The notes under the pieces were generated by a model. It saw only the letters and a program-made list of their open reading frames with translations. It was not told where the DNA came from and ran no database searches. This document shows, piece after piece, positions 57,026 through 64,000 of a stretch of DNA of 64,000 nucleotides (its first letter is position 1; each line of letters starts with the position of its first letter). The position numbers were made by a program, and so were the translations under genes. The stretch covers positions 2,356,001 to 2,420,000 of the forward strand of contig JACAAK010000006.1 of the NCBI GenBank assembly GCA_025093985.1, read 5' to 3'. The stretch comes from Calvatia gigantea (Eukaryota > Basidiomycota > Agaricomycetes > Agaricales > Lycoperdaceae).

Positions 57026-58240
57026 ATGTCTTCTTTCAGTTCCCACCATTCGCTGAGTGATATCAGTACCAACAACGAGAATAAGGAGATCACCTCCCCA
57101 GATCCCCGCCTTCGGGCAGCCCATACTGCGGCCCCTGCAATTACAGAGCTTGAAAACACTACGAAGATGCTTGATGGGCAGGCCGAGACTGATGCAGCGA
57201 GAGCTGTGGAAGATGAAGTTTTGGGCCGAGAGATGGATGAATTGCGGTACAGGATCAGAGGCGTTCAAGATGACTTGGATCATGTTTCTCAAGGGCCAAG
57301 GACGGCTGCTAAAGACTAAGAAAGGCGAAGGTTGGAACGCGAATTGTCTAGGCTCATGCATGAGCATATCCCGGAACTGATGAGGAAGATTAAGGTCGGG
57401 GATGGGGGGAAGGAGATGGAAAAACGTCAGTGGGCGAGGGATCGTGATAGAGCCGATCGTTTCGAAAAACGTGCAAATATAGTCGGGTCCTCCTCCCAGG
57501 AAACCTCAGGACTCTTCCTTCAACAGCCTGAGAAGGAGGCTCCGTCAGAAATGACAGGATTTCTGACGCCACAGCAGGAGGAAAGGGCATGGAACCTGTA
57601 GCAACGGGAGCGAATCACACCAGTCACACCGTGTCTTTACCCCAGGCTAACCACACCCCGAATCCAAATCCTGATGCACCAACACATCGCATACGCCTGG
57701 TGCCTCACCTTGACTCCCAGCCCTCTCTCCATTTCGACCCCATCTGCCGTGAGCTCCGCGAAGGTGACGCTGCCCTCCCCATTGGTCCACTCACAGAACC
57801 CTTTCTCCTCTCAGACAAACTCCGTTTCCGCTCAAAGGTCGTCTCAAGGGCCCGTGCGGAAATTTGGGTCGAGACTGATGGCAAATTTTACATCAAGGAT
57901 ACAAGGTCTAGCTTGGGCACGTTTTTGAATGGTGTGAGGTTGAGCGCAGCGTACGTAAATAGTGAGCCATTTCAGATTCAGGATGGGGACATAGTACAGC
58001 TGGGCGTGAATTACCAGGGTGGAGAGCAGGCTATCTATCAGAGCGTGAAGATTAGAGTTGAGATTGAACAGCCCGTACCCCAACCCCCAGTGAAGGAGGA
58101 AGAAGACTTCTATCCGGATCTTGAGCACGATGCCAAGCTTACTCTGAATTACCTTGCAATTGGAAATAACAGGGTCACTCAAGAAAGTCGTCAGTTGCTC
58201 TCTGAGGACAAATCTGATTACCTGGATATCGACCAAGCTG
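57026..58240 (+). CDS. Dma1-like FHA module with coiled-coil leader (5' part of an FHA-kinase gene)
   Basis: The leader (MSSFSSHHSLSDIST) leads to a charged coiled coil (EDEVLGREMDELRYRIRG, RRRLERELSRLMHEH) interrupted by an in-frame TAA at 57317. A one-base loss near 57588 precedes MEPVATGANHTSHT and the FHA domain: HRIRLVPHLDSQPSLHFDPI, KLRFRSKVVSRARAEIWV, FYIKDTRSSLGTFLNGVRLS, FQIQDGDIVQLGVNYQGG. This is the FHA type seen in Dma1/Chf-like checkpoint E3 ligases. The RING expected after it is absent; instead a phase-1 intron (58241-58290) joins a kinase. The usual GR and SxxH phosphothreonine-binding residues are changed (IGPLTEP, SRAR), while the Asn of FLNG remains. Intactness is doubtful because of the stop and the indel. 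Confidence 0.7.
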
Positions 58241-58290
58241 GTACGTGACCTACTTGAACCAGTCTAGCCACCCATTTAATAGTTTCCCAG

Positions 58291-59810
58291 AGCTCCAGCC
58301 ATTCAACCATACTTTCGTTTCGGTTTCAATTGAGGATTCAGAGGAAGACATTGCCCACCTTCTGCAAGCACGAGTTCTCTCATCGAAGGACAATTATAAA
58401 AGTCTCCTTGAAGCCAAGGACTCCAAGGCACAAAGGATCCTTGATCTCCTTCAAAATGTATGGGCATTTTGTGTTAACCTGATTAAAACGTTGACTAATC
58501 TTATCAACGCTGCTAAACTCCCCTCGTGTCGTTGAAGAAAAAGCCAGAGGGTCGATTCTGACGGCACTCTTACGATTATCTGCGTCATCAGGGCTCTATC
58601 CTCAGCAGCTGAGACTTCATGATATTGAAAGAGAGTCCTCACCTGTAACCGCCAGTCAATTCGGAGAGATATGGAAGGGTGAATACCAAGGTCGTCCGGT
58701 TTGTCTGAAGATCTTCAAGTTATACCAACGATCAGAAATTGAACATCTGTTAAAGTTGCGTCGAAAATATCGTCGGGATGAAACACACCAGTAATACAAG
58801 GCACTGCAGCGGTTTTCGCGTGAAGCCATCGTATGGAGCCAACTCAGTCATCCCAATCTCTTGCCATTTTACGGGATCTATCATTTGGATGACACTCACG
58901 GACGAGTTGGACTCGTATCCCCGTGGATGGGAAATGGTAATCTCCCAGAATATTTGAAAGTACACCCCGAATCACAGCGGCTACCATTTGTTAGTACTTT
59001 TTTCTGCACGCAGCTCGAAGTGGCCAGCTTACCACGTCCGATAGGTATATGATATTCTGGCCGGGTTACGGTACCTACATCGGCATCAAGTCGTGCACGG
59101 TGATCTAAAAGGGGTAAGAGTTGAGCAGGCCTTTAATTGTAGGAATGTAGCCTAACGAGACAAGGTTAACATCCTCATCAATGCGGACAGTTCTGCATGC
59201 CTCGCGGATTTCGGACTGTCGTCGGTCATGGACGCCGATGTCCTTAGATGGACTTCGTTGGCGACAATCACCCAAATTGGTGGTACAGTCCGTTGGATGG
59301 CTCCAGAAATGATTGAGGCTGCAGAGGATGGCCTCTTGCACCCGACCTTCGCGAGTGACATCTATTCGCTGGCATCTGTTATGTTCGAGGTAGCTCCTTT
59401 CTGCATTTTCTGTCTCACTAAGTGATTGATACCTTAGCCCCTAGGCATTCACTGGCCAAATCCCATACTACGAATTTCCAAGAGACATTACAGTCATCTC
59501 GAAGGTGGTCTTTGGAATCAAACCAAGTAGACCTAATCACGAGATTGCGCCTGAGCTTACCGACCACATCTGGAAGATTATGACAGATTGCTGGAGTGGT
59601 ACCCCGGGTGATCGTCCCACCATAGATCAGACGATAAGCGGCCTTTCCGACCATACACTCCGTCCATCACGGGCTCAGCCCGCCCTGGTCGAGCTTCGAA
59701 GTCCCATCTCTCAGACAGATACATTAACGAAGTCAGACATGATATTCCTGCTGGGCTTGGTGAGCAGTATTTCCTTGATACCGTCTATCATTCTCAGGTA
59801 TTCACTGTGA
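58291..59810 (+). CDS. TKL-type protein kinase cassette, copy 1
   Basis: The first exon (58291-58457) reads FNHTFVSVSIEDSEEDIAHL, LLEAKDSKAQRILDLLQN. After introns come LLNSPRVVEEKARGSILT, SGLYPQQLRLHDIERESSPV, the Gly loop and catalytic Lys (SQFGEIWKGEYQGRPVCLK), SREAIVWSQLSHPNLLPFYG, LVSPWMGNGNLPEYLK, the catalytic loop HGDLKGVNILI (59045-59113, 59165 onward), ADFGLSSV, WMAPEMIEAAEDG and IPYYEFPRDITVI, ending at 59810. The HGD catalytic loop is usual in mushroom TKL kinases. The acceptor before LLNSP is ACG rather than AG (58507-58509), and the junction after ...EHLLK is one base short. Its phase-1 link to the FHA module suggests a fused protein; a separate transcript is also possible. Confidence 0.8.
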
Positions 59811-61286
59811 TGCCCCGTAGCTTGATCATGATTGATATGAACTGTGTTGATATCTCTTGATTACTCAAAGACAACGGACCTGATGAGTGATTTTCGGGGT
59901 TGCCAACACAACAACCGATTCGACTATGCGCGGAGTTGAGAGAAGGACCATTCAGTGATTGGGCACCACAACTCCCACAATCACAGAAAATCCATGAAAT
60001 TGCGTCCCAGTCAAGAGGGGATACTGGGGCTACGGTACTCCAGGCTCTCGTCGTAGCCCGCAACAACCTAACCAGTGAGGGATAGTCTTTCGTTCGTTAT
60101 CGAGATGAACAAGAATATTGTAATGGAGGGTGTCTATAGGAATGTACTGGCTTCCCTGATCTCTCGTATATTATCGAATGCGCCTGACGAAGTTGTATCG
60201 AGTGTGGCCACCGTACCGAGGGGCCAGTTAACAGTCACTAAATCCCGACCCATATTTGGGCCAGATACCCACCCGAAATGGACCGTCTAATATCCTCTTC
60301 CAACGCGTTCCTTTTAGCGTGCCCACGGAGAGCATATTTGTCTTCCGCCTCGATCTCAGTAGCGCGCACATTTAGACCAAGTATTTTGCCAGCTTTGAGA
60401 CCATAGAGTGGGTTTGGTTCGGTGGCATATACAACAAGGCTTTTCATGTGGGACTTGAGGGTATTCCCTTTGGTACCGCAATCACGAGTTGATGTTCATG
60501 GCCGGTGAGAAGAGGAAACCTACCTAGATGGCTCCGCCGCCCCAACTTGAAGAGTTGAAAAAGTCCTTGTGTAGAACAAGAAGGTTCGCTGCTCAGTCCA
60601 TCATGGGAACTTCGATTCTGTGAATGCTGGATTAGATGCCCACCATACTAGTCCATGATGGTCAGCACAGGCCGGTTATACGAATCGTGAAATACACACA
60701 TTAAACCGGGGATTGCAAGTGCTGCTAGCCAGCGAATCTGCTAGCACGCCTTCGAACGTGCATGCAGTAGGAAAGAAGCCGAAGAACGAGGGGCTGTTAT
60801 TAATATGTCAGGCCCGGGATAATGAAGTTAGAATAGTCGTCAAGAATCTGTCGTCACCCTTCGCCTTTCTGAAGAGGACTGCGGAGAATTATGATGGGAG
60901 AGGTGTCCTGGGGAAATATAGGGCTCGACAGACATGGACTGAAGTCTGGTAGTAATCGCGAACTGTGGCCTATGGAGTAATGACCTGCTTTTCTGAATCT
61001 AAGCGGAAAAGTGAGCAGGAAAGTCATTACAAAAAGCGAGCAGCAGTACTTCCCCGATGCTCATGGTGGCTCTGAATAAGTTGATGGCACTAAGAGAGAA
61101 TGGTTCGCCTGATTTACCGCCTCACATGATAACTTTTTCGCAATAACTTTCCAGGTTCTCATGTTCAAACTTTTCTTGCTCGGATGTCATTGGCAAACTG
61201 ACACCAACACCCGGGCATATTTCGGTCAGGCTGACTTCGCGACGTTGACTGCCCGTTCGATTGTTACTCTCTCAAAACGATAGATA
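59811..61286. other. Gene-poor gap with a decarboxylase fragment
   Basis: Apart from the decarboxylase fragment at 60238-60447 nothing is supported; open frames at 59900-60290 and 60713-60952 match nothing I know and lack splice structure. Confidence 0.4.
60238..60447 (-). pseudogene. Fragment of an aromatic-L-amino-acid decarboxylase-like gene
   Basis: KSLVVYATEPNPLYGLKAGK, ILGLNVRATEIEAEDKYALR and KRNALEEDI match the DKLVVY...HSLGLKAGxxLGLxVRxxxVxAEDxxALRG segment of PLP-dependent group II decarboxylases (AADC/tyrosine decarboxylase type). The catalytic Lys region and the N-terminal half are absent, so this is a relic of about 65 residues. Confidence 0.6.
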
Positions 61287-62640
61287 ATGGACGCATCGCA
61301 TGTTCGGAAGATCGTCACGTTGGGCGTGCGGTCTCATTTTTGGTGTTTCGTAGATTTTGATGAAACAATTCTTGATCAGTCCTCCATGTCGTCCCTGTTG
61401 TTAGCATTGGGCACATTTACCCTAGCATGGGTGTTATACCAGACACTGCCTGTTCTCTTACAGAAATCTTGTTTTACCCGGGAACAGGGTACGTACTGTT
61501 TTCCTCACGTTGTTCTTCAAGCTAACGAGTTCTCAAATTTCAAGAGTTGACTAAATTTGGCGCAGGGAAGGGTGCATAGGTTCTTTTGACCAACTCGACT
61601 GATGGGATCGCCAACGGGTTTGGACTTCAGCTGGGCAAGGCCGGTTTCAATGCGATGCTCGTTGCGCGTAACGTTGAGCTACTGAACTTGACCGCCCGTG
61701 GTATCAGTGCGTCTTTTTGCTCACGAATGTGACGTAGGCAACTCTGTGATAACTTGTTATATCCTAGAGGCCAGTTACAAGCGTCAGGATACAGATACAT
61801 ATTATTGACTTTTGCCAAAGCCAACGAACGAAAGTACGAGGAGCTTGCTCGTGTGTTGCGGCAACTTGACATTGTCATGTTTGGTGAGTGTTGCCACCTA
61901 AATGGGGGTCCCCCATGGACCTGATCCACGATACAAAGTCAACGACAAACGTTGGCAAGTCGCATGCCATGCCTGGGTATCTGGTTAATACTCCTCCGGA
62001 TGAGATCACGGACATAGTCACCATCAACGTTAAGGCGACTCTGTAGGTTATCTATGCTCTTCTTTCAGACATGGTCCAGTTGAAGGTGCATGGCCCCTGG
62101 AGTCTAAGACACAAGAGAAGGACTGTCACTTACTTTTACAAGAAAATGGGACTTGATCCTGAAATCGGGGTTATTCATCGGCGTGGTTCCTTCGGCAATG
62201 TTGGCGACTTATTCGGTACAAAGGCCTTCACCACCTTTACACGAGTGCGCTCGTGACTTGGAGGGGAAGTCCACAAAGATGGCAACACCTATACACCTAC
62301 TTTGTCGTAACTTCGCCATGCTCTAACGCTGTCCACCATTCATTAACGATGTACCCCGACAGGTTTTGAAACTCCCAGAGATTCGTAAAGCATCGGCGCT
62401 GGTCCCTACGCAGAAAGCATACGTTGGATCTATATTGCCTCAGGTTGGCTTACCTTGTGAAGTAGCACCCAGTGAGATGCCAGGGATGACAACGTCATAC
62501 TGGTCGCACGCGCTCCTGTACTGGGTGATCACGTTGATTAGCATTCCAAGGGCTATTTGTATGGTGCACACACAACCCGCACAAGGATATCCGACGTCGT
62601 GTACTGCGCCAAGCGGAGCAGGAGTCAAAAGGGCAATGAG
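61287..62640 (+). pseudogene. Decayed very-long-chain 3-ketoacyl-CoA reductase (KAR/IFA38 type)
   Basis: Segments in order: ILDQSSMSSLLLALGTFTLA with LPVLLQK (membrane start), LTKFGAGKGA then TAG then NSTDGIANGFGLQLGKAGFN and MLVARN (Rossmann TGxxxGIG region, degraded), AKANERKYEELARVLRQLDI, VGKSHAMPGYLVNTPPDEIT and DIVTINVKATL, GTKAF, and ALVPTQKAYVGSIL, MTTSYWSHALLYWVITLISI. Intact homologues reduce 3-ketoacyl-CoA in the ER fatty-acid elongation cycle. Here the glycine motif has a stop, the catalytic YSGTK Tyr is lost (FGTK), and frames shift. A functional copy presumably exists elsewhere in the genome. Confidence 0.8.
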
Positions 62641-62751
62641 TCGAGGAGAAGATATATATGTATTTGTAGCTATTTTTAGAAGAAATGCGACTACAGTTGC
62701 TGTGTCCCATCCACGTCAAGCGTCAATGTTCCTCTCGTCCCAACCAACGCA

Positions 62752-63771
62752 ATGAAGCCCCAGGCCCCCCCGCACACCATCCCCATTGCTCACAACATTC
62801 TCCAGTGTCTCAACTTACCGCCGCAATGGCTTCTACGGACAGCGCACCGGCGCAGCTCCCCCCACCATCCTTGTAGATTATCGCACAGTCCATCAGGTCC
62901 ACTTTGACGAGCTCAATCGTTATCTCGCTGGGTACTTCGCAAAAGGTCAAGAGTTTCTTTTCCTGTTAATCTTGTGGTTTCTTTGATATTCACTCCTAGC
63001 TCTCCCCAACAGCTCCTCCAAACTCCCGCACCACTGCACGCCAGAAGCTCGCCCGCCTCACCATTCAACAGTTCCACGAGCTCTCCACTGATGTCTACGA
63101 TGAACTAGTTCGCAGGCAGAAAAACTCTGAAGGTCAGTGTCCGTCTCTTGAGGCCTGCACAACATAGTCTAGCTGATATATACCACCTCAGTCCCCTTTT
63201 TGTCCGTCAAGGAAGAATTTCACCCAAAGCGCAATCAAGCCCGCCAAAAACTCGCGATATTACTCACTACCCGCTTCAAAGATCTTTCCGGCGATGTCCA
63301 CTTTGACTTAGCCCGTCGGTATCCAGAATTCAAACAGGGTGTGCGTATTATAGCAGCCGTCTTTTCTTTACCATCTGTGTTACTAACCCGCTATGCGGTC
63401 CCTTGCTAGCCTTTTGGTGGCAGAGCCTTTGATGGATTTGACTACAGTGGTTACCCCGCACCTGGATTCCCCTCATCGACGTCTTCTCCTGGCTTGGGAG
63501 GACTAGCGACGAGATTAAGGAAGGCGGAGGACGACGGGGATGACGGGAATGCTTCTGGTCATGTAGGGACGAAGAGTGGAGGTGAATATTATTATGATTG
63601 GTCATCGTGGAGTTCAGATCCTGAGTTTGGAATTGGGGCCGGTTGGGAGGGGAAGTATTTTGGACGATTCGAAATGGCCTAGGAGGCCGTATGAGTATAA
63701 CCTCTCGACTTTGCAGAGCCAAATTACGAAAGAACTCGGGGAGATGCATGATGTGGATAACAATCAGTCTA
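62752..63771 (+). CDS. Spa2-like polarity protein, N-terminal SHD part only
   Basis: Start MKPQAP at 62752; a run of seven C (62765-62771) appears one base too long, after which STYRRNGFYGQRTGAAPPT and VHQVHFDELNRYLAGYFAK follow. Exons with NSRTTARQKLARLTIQQFHE, LSTDVYDELVRRQKN and FHPKRNQARQKLAILLTTRF, KDLSGDVHFDLARRYPEFKQ are the two Spa2-homology (SHD/GIT) repeats. Spa2 is a polarisome scaffold at growing tips, binding MAPK kinases through SHD. GFPSSTSSPGLGGLATRLRK follows, then after one more +1 step SKWPRRPYEYNLSTLQSQIT, the start of the Spa2 coiled coil. Near 63771 the gene switches, through a phase-1 intron, into the kinase cassette; the long Spa2 C-terminus is absent. Confidence 0.75.
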
Positions 63772-63822
63772 GTACACGGTCTCCCTTGAGCCAGTTTAAC
63801 CACCCATCTAAGGGTTTCCCAG

Positions 63823-64000
63823 AGGTCCAGAGACTCGATCACACTTTCGTTTCGGTTTCGGCTCAAAATTCCGAAGAAGATATTGCCCAGCTTCTACATA
63901 CGCGAGTTCTCTCGTCAAAAGACAGCTTATAAAAGGCTTCTTGAAGCCAAAGACGCCAAAAGCACAAAGGATCCTTGATCTCCTTCAAAATGTATGGGCA
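63823..64000 (+). CDS. TKL-type kinase cassette, copy 2 (cut by window end)
   Basis: DHTFVSVSAQNSEEDIAQLL, HTRVLSSKD and (after one-base steps) the equivalents of LLEAKDSKAQRILDLLQN match copy 1 at 58291-58457 nearly base for base, including the donor GTATGGGCA at the very end of the window. Two single extra bases relative to copy 1 (near 63925 and 63961). The preceding intron (63772-63822) is homologous to 58241-58290. The kinase domain itself should follow outside the window. Confidence 0.8.

Noticed and set aside
1..64000. CRISPR arrays, bacterial operons, rRNA genes, intact transposons
   Set aside because: No regularly spaced identical repeats, rRNA-like blocks, transposase or reverse transcriptase motifs were seen; gene structure is eukaryotic throughout.

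Overview
This is nuclear DNA of a filamentous basidiomycete, almost certainly an agaricomycete. Genes are split by many 45-70 nt GT-AG introns and lie on both strands. Several families belong to Agaricomycetes: the DUF6533 and DUF6535 membrane proteins, a VDDRD-type one-pass membrane protein, and TKL kinases with an HGDLK loop. The number of DUF6535 and TKL genes recalls Rhizoctonia-like Cantharellales, but that placement is inference. I built the gene models by hand from splice signals, reading phase and remembered family patterns; no search was run.

Layout. 0.9-12.3 kb is housekeeping and compact: an HMGN-like basic nuclear protein, PEX19, a small acidic protein with some PEX19-like traits, the eisosome protein PIL1, a conserved fungal protein, and a VDDRD membrane protein. 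13.8-15.2 kb holds a multi-pass membrane protein. 15.2-21.7 kb is a 6.5 kb gene-poor gap. 21.7-28.3 kb holds a small DUF7770-like gene and a 5.7 kb conserved gene whose frame is broken several times. 29.8-33.8 kb holds a DUF6535 and a DUF6533 protein. 34.6-44.3 kb is a possible metabolic cluster: an MFS drug/polyamine-type exporter, two tandem arylamine N-acetyltransferases and a cytochrome P450. 44.8-47.5 kb holds the RNase P subunit RPP30 and a TupA-like periplasmic-binding-fold protein. 48.3-64 kb is duplication-rich: two tandem F-box/LRR-like genes, an intact and a decayed F-box gene, three copies of a roughly 200 bp spacer, a truncated copy of an FHA-gene leader, an FHA module joined to a TKL kinase, decayed fragments of an aromatic amino acid decarboxylase and a 3-ketoacyl-CoA reductase, and a Spa2-like gene running into a second copy of the same kinase cassette at the window edge.

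Two things stand out. First, the same kinase cassette sits behind two unrelated N-terminal modules (Dma1-like FHA and Spa2/SHD). In both cases it is joined through a homologous 50-51 nt phase-1 intron, which suggests exon shuffling that makes new signalling proteins. Second, many otherwise well conserved exons carry a single extra base that shifts the frame by +1. These include PEX19, where the extra base removes a CaaX box, and NAT1, whose last exon is exactly 1 nt longer than in its intact neighbour NAT2. Insertion-type assembly error is the simplest explanation, so models marked as frame-broken should be checked against raw reads before being called pseudogenes.
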